From Pseudoxanthomonas mexicana (GTDB taxonomy: Bacteria > Pseudomonadota > Gammaproteobacteria > Xanthomonadales > Xanthomonadaceae), in contig NZ_PDWV01000011.1 of the NCBI RefSeq assembly GCF_010093385.1, positions 1-64,000 of the forward strand: a stretch of DNA of 64,000 nt. The letters are read 5' to 3'. A program made the translations under genes and the position numbers. This document shows, piece by piece, positions 10,101-21,138 of the stretch (positions within the stretch are counted from its first letter, which is position 1; each line of letters opens with the position of its first letter). The notes under the pieces are model-generated. The model saw only the letters and a list, made by a program, of their open reading frames with translations. It did no database searches and was not told where the DNA came from.

Positions 10101-12129
10101 AGTTCCAGTGGTAGTCGCGCAGCTCGCGCACCAGCGTGGCCTTCAGCCCCTTGCCCGGCTGCGGCTTGCCACCCGCATCGACGCGCACCACTTCGAAGCC
10201 GGCGTTGGCATTCGCATCGGCGCCGTCCTTGTCGTCGAACAGCGGGCGGATGCCGACCAGCGCATTCGCCGGCCACAGCACGCGCTTCAGCGTGCGGTTC
10301 ACCGTGCGGCCGCCGGTCTCGTAGACGCTGCCGGACACGATGGCGGCGATGGGACTGCGCGGTTTGGCCTCGGCGGGCAGCGCGATGTCTTCCTGCAGCA
10401 CACCGTTCTCGGGCAGCGTGGTGTCGATGATGTCCTTCGCGTCCTTCGGCAGCTCCATCGTCGGGTCGCCGAAGAAGTAACCCGGCAACTGGTCCAGCGG
10501 ATGCTGCTCGATCGCGACGGCGAGTTTGGCGGTGAAGCGGTTGCCGCTGGCGGGTGCCCCGTACAGGTAGGCCGCGGTGGCCTTGAGCTTCAGCGCCTCG
10601 CCCGGTTTCAGCACGGGTTGCGCCGCGTCCAGGTCCAGCTTCATTCGCTCGGGCAGGAACTCCTCGATGCGCAGCGTCATGCCCTGCACCGCCTCCTTGC
10701 TGGCCGGGTCGGTGCGGAACTCCACCTGCCAGCGCCCGGTCGGCGCTTCCGTCGGGATCGCCTGCTCGAAGCTGAAATAGCCCTGCGCACCGGGCTGCAG
10801 GCGCGTCTCGCGGAACACCTTGCCGTCCGGTTGCTTCAGGCGCAGGAACACCGGCTGGCCGCCGCCCTGCTTCGGCGCCGGTACCGGCCTGCCGTCGTTG
10901 TCGCGCAGCAGCGCGGAGATGCGCACCGTTTCGCCCGGGCGGTACAGGTCGCGCCCGGACCATGCGAACACGTCGAACCACGCCTGCTCGCGACCGGCCA
11001 CGGCGAACTCGGACAGGTCGAGCGCCGGCTGGTTGAACGGCAGCATGGACACGTCCTTGCCGCGCGTGGCGACCAGCACATGACCGGCATCCAGGGTGTA
11101 GTTCAGCAACGCGTTGCCATTGCCGTCGGTCTTGCCGGCCAGGACGGCTTCGCCCCGTGCATCCAGCACTTTCAGTTCCACGCTGCCGGTGGCCGAGCCG
11201 TCCTGCAGCGACGCGGTGTGGACGAACAGCTTGTCCTTGTAGGCGCGCGTGTGCAGGCCGATGTCGCTGACGGTGAAGAAGGCGGTCTCGAACTCGCCGG
11301 CGAACTTGCCGGTGCGCTTCATCACCGCGAAGTACAGACCCGGATCCTGCAGTTCGCGGATGTCCTGGATCGGCAGATAGGTCAGCACCCGCTCGTTGGG
11401 CTTGCCACCCAGCACGAAGCGGTTGAGGTAGACGGGTTCGGCCAGCTTGCCCAGCGGCGTGCTGTCGCCGTACTCGCTGTCCAGGTCCCAGCTGCCCCGG
11501 CGGCCGCCGCGCTGGTACTCGGCGAAGAACTTCGGCAGCTGCTTCTCGCTGACGCGCAGGAATTCCACGTCCACTTCCGGCACATTGATCGACACCACGG
11601 GCAGGCCCCGGCTTTCGCGCGCCGGCAGCACGCTGCCTTGCGAGGCGAAGCCCACGGCCGGATCGAGTTCGCCGGTGTGCACCTTGCGGGTGTCGTCCTT
11701 GCCCAGGCGCGTGCCGTCGGCGGCGGACAGGCCGGCCTTCAGGGTGACTTCGTAGTCCTTTGCCGCCTCCACCGAGGGGAAGCGCAGCACCAGACCCTTG
11801 TCGTCGAGCACCCAGCTGCCCTTCACCACGGCACCGTTGGCGTCCTTCACCACCAGCAACGCATCGAAGTCCTGCGAGCTGACCAAGGGACGGCTGAATT
11901 CCAGCGCGATGGCGAGGTCGCCGTCATGCTGGTCGGGATAGGCGCCGACCAGGGCGAAACCTTCCACCTTGGTGGCCTGCGCCTTGATCGGCTCGCCGCT
12001 GGCTTCGGGCAATTGCCCGGATTCGTTGCGCTTGCAGCCGGCCAGTGCGGCCGCTGCGATCAGGCCAATGAAAAACGCGCGCATCCAGCGGGTGCGCGCG
12101 TTTCGGGTGTTGCGAGTTGCCGATCCCAT
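7186..12129 (-). CDS. Bacterial alpha-2-macroglobulin family lipoprotein (YfhM-like)
   Basis: 1647 aa predicted periplasmic protease-trapping protein. The N-terminus has a lipoprotein signal with lipobox LAGC (Cys about residue 32), so it is membrane-anchored. ATG 12129 is chosen because AGGGA lies about 9 nt upstream; ATG 12084 would still keep the signal. Macroglobulin beta domains fill the first half. The thioester motif CAEQ is present in YPYGCAEQTTSKG (around residue 1175), followed by the helical thioester domain and a C-terminal receptor-like beta domain, so covalent trapping should be intact. It precedes pbpC on the same strand. Confidence 0.93.
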   Translation of the reverse strand: MGSATRNTRNARTRWMRAFFIGLIAAAALAGCKRNESGQLPEASGEPIKAQATKVEGFALVGAYPDQHDGDLAIALEFSRPLVSSQDFDALLVVKDANGAVVKGSWVLDDKGLVLRFPSVEAAKDYEVTLKAGLSAADGTRLGKDDTRKVHTGELDPAVGFASQGSVLPARESRGLPVVSINVPEVDVEFLRVSEKQLPKFFAEYQRGGRRGSWDLDSEYGDSTPLGKLAEPVYLNRFVLGGKPNERVLTYLPIQDIRELQDPGLYFAVMKRTGKFAGEFETAFFTVSDIGLHTRAYKDKLFVHTASLQDGSATGSVELKVLDARGEAVLAGKTDGNGNALLNYTLDAGHVLVATRGKDVSMLPFNQPALDLSEFAVAGREQAWFDVFAWSGRDLYRPGETVRISALLRDNDGRPVPAPKQGGGQPVFLRLKQPDGKVFRETRLQPGAQGYFSFEQAIPTEAPTGRWQVEFRTDPASKEAVQGMTLRIEEFLPERMKLDLDAAQPVLKPGEALKLKATAAYLYGAPASGNRFTAKLAVAIEQHPLDQLPGYFFGDPTMELPKDAKDIIDTTLPENGVLQEDIALPAEAKPRSPIAAIVSGSVYETGGRTVNRTLKRVLWPANALVGIRPLFDDKDGADANANAGFEVVRVDAGGKPQPGKGLKATLVRELRDYHWNYDEDGGWDYDFTRRFENKDTRTLDVGAGASKIDFPVEWGEYRLDVFDPATGLTTRYPFRAGWSWDDQNRGLDARPDKVKLALDRTGYKAGDTLKVTVTPPHAGKGLLMVESDRMLYVQAIDAKPGSTFSIPVTKDWERHDVYVTALVFRGGSAPSKITPARAVGVVHVPMDRRDRRVAVGLSVPKQMRPEQNLPVTVSVPELAGQLAHVTVSAVDVGILNITRFPVPDANAQFFAQRRFGVDAYDIYGRVIESFEGGSAKIRFGGDMALSAWPQAKRPTSRVQTVDLFSGPVKLDGKGNARVALKVPDFNGTLRVSALVYSDTRYGNRDRETVVRAPIVAEASLPRVLAPGDRSTVTLDVQNFTGKAGVFKVMVNGEGPLDIGEGSRTTDLAVDAKRTLTFPVTADEGYTTAKVRVRVEGNGFKVDRRYDVPVRAGWPAVLRSRTQVLDSLAPVEMGAGFADGLMPGSVTARMTVSALPPIPFASALKGALEYPYGCAEQTTSKGYAALELDDATAKMLGIDGLDAKKRRERMEGAFGRLASMQVSNGHFSMWGDDDYVNPGLTPYIAEFLLDAREGGFAVPDAVLQKALTRLNEDLLAGGAQFYGYDRRDHLKFANQAYAGYVLARVNRAPLGTLRALYDNERGKSLTGLPLVHLGIALSLQGDKTRGAKAITEGFARTGDRPDYLGDYGTKLRDDALMIALVHERKLAKPEFDRRAISLGRELDARRNSGWLWLSTQEQVALARLGKALMVDQKKLVSGQWSIGGDAEAVAPVRLFGRSVDHAALARGLRFVPEGSPPLYASLDVAGIPRSAPAPDNRQIGIERRYYTTDGKEWKGGTLKEGEALIVRVGITANVAMPDALFTDLLPAGLEIENFNLGDAKQWAEVVLDGIAISDRGSAADVKHEEFRDDRYVAALKLDRGDTAKVFYLVRAVTPGTYTVPPSLVEDMYRPDIRGVGKASPATITVVQP

Positions 12130-12222
12130 GTGCCGTTCCCTGCCGTGGTCGTACCGGCAGTATAGAACGCAGGAGTGAAAGTGGCGGGGTCAACACCCGC
12201 GCACTTTCATGTCATCCGTCGA

Positions 12223-14913
<2,691 letters not shown>

Positions 14914-15167
14914 TCGGGTTCCGGGTTTCTTTGGTTGTCTCGGGCCTGGATCCGGGCCCAAACGGGCCTAGCCGGCGTGGGCCGGCGAGGCAGCGACAGG
15001 CGGGGATTCCGGCGGGTTCTGCAACCTGCCGAGGGTATCACAACGGACGTGCCCGACCGGCTTTTTCAGTCGCGGAAACAAGCACTTATGGCGCCATGGA
15101 ACGCGTGTTCGCGCGGGACTGCGCCGGCCGGGCCGCAGGCAGGCCCCGGCGGCGGACGCCAGACACG

Positions 15168-15194
15168 AAAAAGCCCGGCCGAGGCCGGGCTTTT
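15168..15194 (-). terminator. Original terminator of tRNA-Val, stranded left of the element
   Basis: AAAAAGCCCGGCC and GGCCGGGCTTTT form a perfect GC-rich hairpin ending in TTTTT when read leftward. It lies 9 bases left of attL. Without the element it would lie just beyond the 3' end of tRNA-Val, so it is probably that gene's original terminator, now ~11 kb away. Confidence 0.75.
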
Positions 15195-15203
15195 CGCTGG
15201 AAC

Positions 15204-15248
15204 TGGTGGGCGGTACAAGTTTCGAACTTGTGACCCCTGCCGTGTGAA
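15204..15248. repeat. attL, 45-bp direct repeat of the tRNA-Val 3' end
   Basis: Identical to 26139-26183 over 45 bases, covering the CCA end, T arm, variable loop and part of the anticodon stem of tRNA-Val. Identity stops at GTGTGAA, after which 15249 onward is element sequence. It is not a functional tRNA because the 5' half is missing. Confidence 0.93.
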
Positions 15249-15343
15249 GGTTGTAAAGGCAAAATAAAATTCAGGAACTTACACCTAAGTTACTGTTTTT
15301 ATAAGGTAGCGACGTTTTGCGACGCGTCGCGTTTTCCTGTATT

Positions 15344-15363
15344 TTGCAGGACGGTTGCAGGAC
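15344..15363. repeat. Left putative integrase arm-type sites (two TTGCAGGAC)
   Basis: TTGCAGGAC occurs at 15344 and 15355, 11 bp apart, just upstream of the integrase start. The same pair with the same spacing occurs at the right end (26050 and 26061). Matched short direct repeats near both ends of an integrative element are typical of arm-binding sites for tyrosine integrases; here this is inference. Confidence 0.55.
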
Positions 15364-15374
15364 GGAGACTACCT

Positions 15375-16547
15375 TTGCCTAAGGTCACGCGGGAATCGCT
15401 CACTGAGAAGAGTGTCAAAGACGCCAGAGCCACGGGCAAGCTGTACCGCCTGCGTGATGCGAAGGTGCCCGGCCTGCTGCTGCGCGTAAACGCAACAGGC
15501 GCGAAGACATGGGCCATCACCTGGGGGCGTGGACAAGAGCGAATCATTGGCACGTTTCCAGTGATGACGTTGGACATGGCGCGCACTCAGGCGCTATCCC
15601 AACTGGCGACCGCTGCCGAACATGGCACCCCTACCCCGAAGACCACCACGGACACCGTAGCGGACGCCTGCCGTGACTACGTGGCCGCTCTACTGAAGGA
15701 CGGCCGGACCTCCACGGCCGGCGACGCAGAGCGCCGGTTTGAGCGCACCGTCTATTCCGACCGTATAGGTAAGGTGCGGCTAGCCAAGTTGACGCAGGAC
15801 GACGTTGAGGACTGGCGTGACCGTGTGGAACGCGGCGACCTGGCCGAACTCCCCACCCGGAAGGGCCGACCGCCCACCGCCAAGCCGCTCAGTAAGGCCA
15901 GCGTCAACCGGATGCGCACGGTACTGGTGGCCGCCCTCAACCGGGCGGTGGAGCGCCGGAAGGTGTCCCCTGACCGCGTGATTGAGTGGGCCAACGTCAA
16001 ACCCTATGAAAAGGTAGGCACCCGGCGCGAACTCTACCTAGACCGGGACCAGCGCCGCGCCCTACTCGCCCACGCTGGCGATGACATCCGCAACGTCATG
16101 GAGTGCATCGCGCTGACCGGCTGCCGTCCTGGCGACCCGGCGGCGGTGCTGCGGCGTGACTACGACGCCCGCCACGCGGCCGTGACCTTCCGCACGAAGG
16201 GCCATACCCGCACCGTGCCCCTCTCCCCCGCTGCCAAGGCGCTCTTTGACCGATTGGCTAAGGGGAAGCTGCCCGCCGCGCACCTCTTCACCAATGGTGG
16301 CACCGAGTGGCAACACTACGATTGGGCAGATCAAGTGCGGCAAGCGGCCACGGCAGCAGACATGCCGGACGGCGTGGTGTTGTACACGCTGCGCCACTGC
16401 TGGATCACTGACGCCATCGTTGGCGGCATGGACCTGCTGACGGTGGCGAAGCTGGCAGGCACATCGCTAGCGATGATCGAAAAGCACTACGGCCACCTTG
16501 TCCACGGCGCAGCCCGCGAAAAGCTGGCAAAGGTTGAATTCCTATGA
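15375..16547 (+). CDS. int: Tyrosine recombinase / site-specific integrase of the element
   Basis: 390 aa integrase expected to insert and excise the element at tRNA-Val. TTG 15375 is taken as start because GGAG lies 7 nt upstream. N-terminal arm-binding domain (SLTEKSVKDARATGKLYRLRD, DUF4102-like) about 1-90, core-binding domain about 95-205, catalytic domain about 215-385. Catalytic residues: Arg in ALTGCRPGDP, a YTLRHCW box in place of the usual HxLRH (first His is Tyr), His in KHYGHL and the nucleophile Tyr just before it. It starts 126 bp from attL and its stop overlaps the next start. Confidence 0.95.
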   Translation: MPKVTRESLTEKSVKDARATGKLYRLRDAKVPGLLLRVNATGAKTWAITWGRGQERIIGTFPVMTLDMARTQALSQLATAAEHGTPTPKTTTDTVADACRDYVAALLKDGRTSTAGDAERRFERTVYSDRIGKVRLAKLTQDDVEDWRDRVERGDLAELPTRKGRPPTAKPLSKASVNRMRTVLVAALNRAVERRKVSPDRVIEWANVKPYEKVGTRRELYLDRDQRRALLAHAGDDIRNVMECIALTGCRPGDPAAVLRRDYDARHAAVTFRTKGHTRTVPLSPAAKALFDRLAKGKLPAAHLFTNGGTEWQHYDWADQVRQAATAADMPDGVVLYTLRHCWITDAIVGGMDLLTVAKLAGTSLAMIEKHYGHLVHGAAREKLAKVEFL

Positions 16548-16996
16548 ATGCTGAAGACTTGCGCATGGCAATGGTGGAGCGTTTCCGTGACAGCGTAGAA
16601 CGCGGTGACGGTGACGCATTGCTTGAAGCTGTATCGACTGCCGCAACGCTTGGCGTGGCGATGCCCACATGGCTTGCAAGCGCGCTAACCCGCGCAGTAG
16701 CTGCTTATCGGAACTTCGAAGTCAGAACATTGGATGAAGCCTTTGGCGTGCAACGCGCGAAAGGCCAACGCCAAGACGCAGTGCAAAGCGAAGGAAGCAA
16801 AGCAATCTACGTAATTGCTGAAGTGCTGCGCCTGCATGCACAAGGAACGCCCATCGACGCCGGAATTTTTGAAGCCGCCGGAGCCACATGCGACGTAGGA
16901 AAGACCACTGCGCAGGACTGGTTCTACAAGCACAAGAAACAGCGAACCAACACGTACCTAGTTGCGATGCAAATGGCCGGAGTGACTGAGGGCTAG
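16544..16996 (+). CDS. Hypothetical protein of the element, translationally coupled to int
   Basis: 150 aa, no family recognised. The start overlaps the integrase stop (ATGA), so it is probably translated from the same mRNA. Mostly helical and soluble; the C-terminal part (DVGKTTAQDWFYKHKKQRT) is basic and could contact DNA, but no defined HTH was recognised. An imperfect hairpin (CCGCGAT...ATCGCGG) follows the stop. Confidence 0.75.
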   Translation: MNAEDLRMAMVERFRDSVERGDGDALLEAVSTAATLGVAMPTWLASALTRAVAAYRNFEVRTLDEAFGVQRAKGQRQDAVQSEGSKAIYVIAEVLRLHAQGTPIDAGIFEAAGATCDVGKTTAQDWFYKHKKQRTNTYLVAMQMAGVTEG

Positions 16997-17107
16997 CTGA
17001 CTACCGCGATCTTTCAAACATCGCGGGAATACAGGCCGAACGCCCGCAAACAGAATGCACCCCACTGGAGACGACCTGTCGCCAGACACTCACCACGGGG
17101 TGCAGCA

Positions 17108-17386
17108 ATGACGAACAAACTCATGTTTAGCCGGCTGGAACTGCCGGCCATCACCGGCCAGTCACTGAGCAACGTTGACCGCGCGATTGCGTGCGGCGAC
17201 CTTGCCACCGTGGTGATCGGCCGCAAGCGCTTCGCAACTCCTGCCGCCGCACAGAAATGGCTGGCCTTCCTGGCGTCTGAGAGCGACGCCGGCCGTCCGG
17301 TGCGCTACATGGCGCGCAACCCCGATGAGCGCCGCACGCCGGAACGCGCACAAGCCGAGCGCAAGCAGCAGCGTCGGAGGGCGTGA
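17108..17386 (+). CDS. Small HTH DNA-binding protein, excisionase/AlpA-like
   Basis: 92 aa. TGQSLSNVDRAIACGDL followed by ATVVIGRKRFATPAAAQKWL has the pattern of MerR/AlpA/excisionase winged-helix proteins (helix-turn-helix, short wing with GRKRF, then a helix). The basic tail (ERKQQRRRA) fits DNA binding. It heads a tight run of small genes leading to the helicase. Satellites of the P4/PICI type carry AlpA at the same place, where it acts as excisionase or activator. The function here is inferred. Confidence 0.65.
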   Translation: MTNKLMFSRLELPAITGQSLSNVDRAIACGDLATVVIGRKRFATPAAAQKWLAFLASESDAGRPVRYMARNPDERRTPERAQAERKQQRRRA

Positions 17387-17388
17387 CC

Positions 17389-17667
17389 ATGAATGACAAA
17401 CTGCTGCCACCGAAGCTGCACGACTTCCTGGAAGAAAAGATGCGGTGCCCGACGCACCGCAAGATTTTCCACGTCGGGCTGGCGCTTGCAAAAGTCTCGC
17501 TCATGTACCAACAACTTCCCGGCGAAGCGATCCCCGACGAAGCCAAGGCATCCGTGCTACTGCTGCTGGAAGGACTGGAAAGCGGAGACGCTGCCGAATA
17601 CGCGGCGTGCGATGCTCACGTCACGACGCTCTACCGGGATTGGCTGACAACGCGGGAGGTCCATTAA
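17389..17667 (+). CDS. Hypothetical protein, replication-region gene of the element
   Basis: 92 aa from ATG 17389, which has GGAGG 8 nt upstream (GTG 17383 in frame is less likely). Helical; MRCPTHRKIFHVGLALAKVSLMYQQLPGE is the most distinctive segment. No family recognised. It begins 2 nt after the previous gene and its stop (TAATG) overlaps the next start. Confidence 0.7.
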   Translation: MNDKLLPPKLHDFLEEKMRCPTHRKIFHVGLALAKVSLMYQQLPGEAIPDEAKASVLLLLEGLESGDAAEYAACDAHVTTLYRDWLTTREVH

Positions 17668-17915
17668 TGGATATCCACGAGCGCATCCGGTTGCTTCTCC
17701 CCCATGCCCCTGACGCTGAAATCGCGCGCTGGGTAGAGGGCGGGGTTGCATACGCCGACCGCCTGGAAAGGCTGCCCGCGCGTGAGCGCGAAGCTGTGGC
17801 GCAACTCTTCGCGCTGTACGGCCTGGTTCCTGACGCGTACTACAAGGAAATCTACCGTCGCAACATCGACACGCTGTGTAGGGCGTTCTATCCGGGGGTA
17901 AACAATGCGCCCTGA
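17667..17915 (+). CDS. Hypothetical small protein of the element
   Basis: 82 aa starting MDIHERIRLLLPHAPDAEIARWVEGGVAYADRL (positions 17667-17765). The longer open frame from 17445 is discarded because it overlaps the previous gene fully; ATG 17667 has GGGAGG upstream and shares TAATG with its neighbour. No function recognised. Confidence 0.7.
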   Translation: MDIHERIRLLLPHAPDAEIARWVEGGVAYADRLERLPAREREAVAQLFALYGLVPDAYYKEIYRRNIDTLCRAFYPGVNNAP

Positions 17916-18174
17916 ACCCGATCCCCGCGTCATAGCAAGCCTGTGCCGTGAGTATCCGCATGTCAGTCGCAATGACATTGTTGCTTGTTGGCACAACGCA
18001 ACCGTGTGCTGGTGGCAGGTTCCTGCGCAAGTCATGGCTGATGAGCCGCGCGAACTGACCGCCGCCCGTGCGCTATTCGTCCACGGAACACTGTGCGATG
18101 ACCACGAAGAGCGTGCCGAGCACTTCCACGGTATGTGGTCGCTGGTCTCCATGTACATCCCACCGAAGCAGTAA
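17905..18174 (+). CDS. Hypothetical small protein of the element
   Basis: 89 aa, overlapping the preceding gene by 11 nt, which supports translational coupling. Three Cys, five His and four Trp, but not in a recognisable zinc-finger spacing. No family recognised. Confidence 0.65.
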   Translation: MRPEPDPRVIASLCREYPHVSRNDIVACWHNATVCWWQVPAQVMADEPRELTAARALFVHGTLCDDHEERAEHFHGMWSLVSMYIPPKQ

Positions 18175-18229
18175 CACCGATCCCTCCACCTTGGCCGGGG
18201 AGTCTCAAAAGCTCTTTCAAGGATCGGCA

Positions 18230-19867
18230 ATGACAGATTCAAATAGCGGCTCATCGCTGGTGACGGTGGTGGAAGCTCAACGTCTATCAGATGAAACGTT
18301 CGCGCGCGTCAGAGCGCTCATCGAATGGGTCAGAGACGCAGACGACAGCGAGCTACACAACACGGTAATTCCCAGCATCCAACAGGCGGGCATTCCTGGC
18401 GCGCTGCAAGAGAGCATCGTCAAGGCCGTCCACCGCAAGCTAAAGTTCGCCGACAACGAAGTCCCAATCAGCAAGTTGCGCGCGCTGCTGTTCCCTCCCG
18501 CGCTGACACGCACGGACGGCGAATTGCCTGACTGGGCAAAGCCCTACTGCTGGGTGACATCGCAAGACGCATTCTTCAATACGGAGAACGCGGAGTTCAT
18601 GTCGCTTCGCAGCTTCGACATTGCGTACGGCCGCAGGATGCCCGTTGGCGAATCGGGAAGGCGTCTGAGCGCCGCTGAACGCTGCACACAGTTCTGGTCC
18701 ATGCCCATCGTGGAGCGCGTGGGCTATCGCCCCGACTGCGGCCCGTTCTATACCTGGGATGGCGTGAGCTACGCCAATCTGTATTCGCCTACGTCGCTTC
18801 CCGCCGAGTCGCCACCCACTCCGCGCGGCGAAGAGGGAATTAGGCAGTTTCAACTTTTGCTTTTTGATATGTGCGGTCGTCGCGTGGACGTCTATCACAA
18901 CCTACTGTGCTGGATGGCGCACAACGTGCAAAAGCCTGGCGTGAAAATCAGGTGGAGTCCGATCCTGAAGGGAGTCCACGGTGACGGGAAAACCTTAGCA
19001 GCTGCTGTCCTTCGCGCTGCAATGGGCTACCGCAATGTCAGCACCACCAGTAACAGCAACATTGCCAACAGCGGCAACTTCACGGACTGGAGTGTTCGCG
19101 GCGCGGTCAACGTGATCGAAGAGATCATGCTGACCGGAAAGCTGCGGCATCAACTGTATAACTCTATGAAGGAGTTTATCAGCAACAACATCGTTGACAT
19201 CAATCCAAAAGGTGCCAAGCCCTACCAGGCGTACAACACCACCAACCATTGGGCAAACACCAACCACAACGACGCGATCCCGTTGGAAAGGACCGATAGA
19301 CGATGGATGGTGGTGTTTACTCCGTGGTCGTCGCTTGACGAAATGCTCACCTACTGCGGCTTGGACGCCGCCGGCTGGAAATCGCGCACGGATGCAATTG
19401 ATCACGCTAAGAATCACTGTGCAGGCGAACTGCGGGCATGGTTCCTAAGCGTCAGCATTCCGGCGACGTTCGACGTCAATGGCTCCGCACCGGTGACACC
19501 TGAGAAGCGCCGGATGATGGCTAGCAGCAAAGACGACGTTGAGAGCGTCGTTGAATCCATCATTGCCGAAGGTGGCGCGGGAATCACAGACAAGGTTGTT
19601 TCAACGGCTCACCTGAGCCGGCTGCTCACGCAGCGCGCGCCAACGGGCGGCTATGACGTACCGAAGACCACGGCGTTGACTTTCATGCTGGCCCGGCTTG
19701 GCTACTCCAAGCTGGACAAGCAGGTGAAGTGGCGCGGTGAGACGTTGCGGGTATGGGTTAAGGATGGCGTTGAACTCACGCCAGAGGATGTGAGGTCACA
19801 ACTGGACAACTCGTTACCTCACTTGTTACCTGGACAAACCCTTATGCCACAAGGCTTTCAACCCTAA
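18230..19867 (+). CDS. SF3/D5-like replicative helicase (DUF5906-type)
   Basis: 545 aa protein expected to open or unwind the element's origin. ATG 18230 is chosen (AGGA 7 nt upstream, 55 bases after the previous stop); the frame is open from 18068 but that overlaps the previous gene. An AAA+/SF3 core begins near residue 245, with Walker A GVHGDGKT, a Walker B-like VNVIEEI and an arginine-bearing LERTDRRWMVVF segment, the pattern of phage DUF5906/NrS-1-type helicases. No catalytic primase domain is evident in the first 200 residues. The 3' end overlaps two of the five iterons at 19809-19978. Confidence 0.8.
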   Translation: MTDSNSGSSLVTVVEAQRLSDETFARVRALIEWVRDADDSELHNTVIPSIQQAGIPGALQESIVKAVHRKLKFADNEVPISKLRALLFPPALTRTDGELPDWAKPYCWVTSQDAFFNTENAEFMSLRSFDIAYGRRMPVGESGRRLSAAERCTQFWSMPIVERVGYRPDCGPFYTWDGVSYANLYSPTSLPAESPPTPRGEEGIRQFQLLLFDMCGRRVDVYHNLLCWMAHNVQKPGVKIRWSPILKGVHGDGKTLAAAVLRAAMGYRNVSTTSNSNIANSGNFTDWSVRGAVNVIEEIMLTGKLRHQLYNSMKEFISNNIVDINPKGAKPYQAYNTTNHWANTNHNDAIPLERTDRRWMVVFTPWSSLDEMLTYCGLDAAGWKSRTDAIDHAKNHCAGELRAWFLSVSIPATFDVNGSAPVTPEKRRMMASSKDDVESVVESIIAEGGAGITDKVVSTAHLSRLLTQRAPTGGYDVPKTTALTFMLARLGYSKLDKQVKWRGETLRVWVKDGVELTPEDVRSQLDNSLPHLLPGQTLMPQGFQP

Positions 19868-19978
19868 AAGGTAACAAGTAACAGGATTTATATAAGAGAG
19901 AGTAGTTGGAGAGCAAACACATGCCTTATGTCCTGTAGCTCCAGCCAAAAACCACTTGTTACCTGCTACTTGTTACCT
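19809..19978. repeat. Iteron cluster, putative replication origin of the element
   Basis: Five copies of an 11-mer ACTTGTTACCT: 19809-19819 (one mismatch, ACTCGTTACCT), 19821-19831, 19869-19879 (inverted, AGGTAACAAGT), 19954-19964 and 19968-19978. The last pair is 14 bp apart. Between them lies an AT-rich stretch (GGATTTATATAAGAGAG, from 19884). Iterons next to a rep/helicase gene plus AT-rich DNA form the usual plan of a replication origin. Function inferred. Confidence 0.6.
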
Positions 19979-20010
19979 ACCACCAAATTACAACGCAGGA
20001 GGAACAGCCA

Positions 20011-20307
20011 ATGCCACAAGGTTTCCAAGTTCGCGATGCAGCGGGCCAGATTGTCCTAGACGTTACGGACAGTCTGACCCGCATCGTTTCAATCAGCACC
20101 ATACCGGCTGGCGCGAGCGGAAGCATTCAACTGCCTGAAGGCCGACCCTTTTGGTACACGGGTTCGGCGTACACGCCTGGCAGCCAGCTTACCGGCTACG
20201 CACCCACCGTGACCGTCAACGGCAGCAACCTGCTTTCCTATTCTCCTGGGGCGTTGCTTCCGGGGGCCACCGCAGTCGATGTTGTTCTAATCACGGGAGT
20301 GTGGTGA
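20011..20307 (+). CDS. Small phage protein, possible virion accessory protein
   Basis: 98 aa, beta-rich. The N-terminus QGFQVRDAAGQIVLDVTDSLTRI resembles openings seen in phage tail-associated small proteins. The same module recurs inside the next protein (QGFEVRNAAGQIVFHAGHRYMRV), so the two share an ancestor. GCAGGAGG precedes ATG 20011; its stop overlaps the next start (TGATG). Role in the particle is a guess. Confidence 0.65.
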   Translation: MPQGFQVRDAAGQIVLDVTDSLTRIVSISTIPAGASGSIQLPEGRPFWYTGSAYTPGSQLTGYAPTVTVNGSNLLSYSPGALLPGATAVDVVLITGVW

Positions 20308-20993
20308 TGTCTTCCTATTTCCTTGTACGCAATGAATCTGGACACATCCAGATAGACGATACGTTCTTCAACTATGCGTTTCACAGTAAGGGAACGGTCA
20401 CCACTAGCGTGACGGTGCTGGATACTTCTTACGCGACCATCACGCTAACAGGGCTTACCGGCTATCCCATCGTTGCAGTCAGTCATGCCGCCGGGGCATA
20501 CGCCTATGTTCGAAGCTTCTCAGGCGATACGGCAGAAATCGCGGTAAGCGCCAAGGGCGCGGCCGGACAGGTGGTGAGCTACTACGTTTTCACTCCGCCC
20601 AATCCTGGCGTGGCTTCGCAGGGTTTTGAGGTGAGGAATGCGGCCGGGCAGATTGTCTTTCATGCGGGCCATCGCTACATGCGCGTTGCGGGTCAGTTTG
20701 AAGGAGTGCCGAGCACTAACGGCACCGACACCAATAGCACCACGTTATCCGCCGGAAAGACCTACGCGGTTGCCACGCTCAACCGTGCAGCAGCCAACCG
20801 CAACGTCAATCAGTCGCCCATTCCTGGGGACGTGGATTGGTGGAGCTACAACTTTTGGGGTTACTGGAAGGTCGCGGCCAACGTCGTGACGATGACATCG
20901 GCGAACTTTCAGGCGTACCACGCAGACAACACCATGCCCGCCGCCGTGAGCATCCCCGGACGATGCCTGATGCTGGACGTGTCCGGCTACTGA
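20307..20993 (+). CDS. Beta-rich phage protein, possible virion surface/fibre protein
   Basis: 228 aa from ATG 20307; the upstream extension overlaps the previous gene. N-terminal part (SYFLVRNESGHIQIDDTFFNY) and mid part (about residue 107, QGFEVRNAAGQIVF) look like two copies of the module found in the preceding 98-aa protein. Rich in Thr, Ser, Tyr and Gly, without membrane segments. It lies 145 bp before the capsid gene. No enzymatic motif seen. Confidence 0.6.
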   Translation: MSSYFLVRNESGHIQIDDTFFNYAFHSKGTVTTSVTVLDTSYATITLTGLTGYPIVAVSHAAGAYAYVRSFSGDTAEIAVSAKGAAGQVVSYYVFTPPNPGVASQGFEVRNAAGQIVFHAGHRYMRVAGQFEGVPSTNGTDTNSTTLSAGKTYAVATLNRAAANRNVNQSPIPGDVDWWSYNFWGYWKVAANVVTMTSANFQAYHADNTMPAAVSIPGRCLMLDVSGY

Positions 20994-21138
20994 GTTCGCG
21001 CAGTTTCATCCCTCGCCGCGATTGCCGCAGCTATCGCGAGGGGTGCGCCACGAGTCGCAAGACGTATTGCTTTACATCACGCCGCAACCCCATTCAATGG
21101 GCAACCGGGACTGTCCCAAACACAACCCGGAGTTAGCT

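Noticed and set aside
7147..12165. 1672-aa + strand ORF
   Set aside because: Mirror of the alpha-2-macroglobulin gene; Arg/His/Gln-rich without motifs, while the - strand has a lipobox and the CAEQ thioester.
15181..15260. A second tRNA-Val at the left end of the element
   Set aside because: Only the 3' 45 bases are present; the D arm and 5' acceptor strand are missing, so it is attL.
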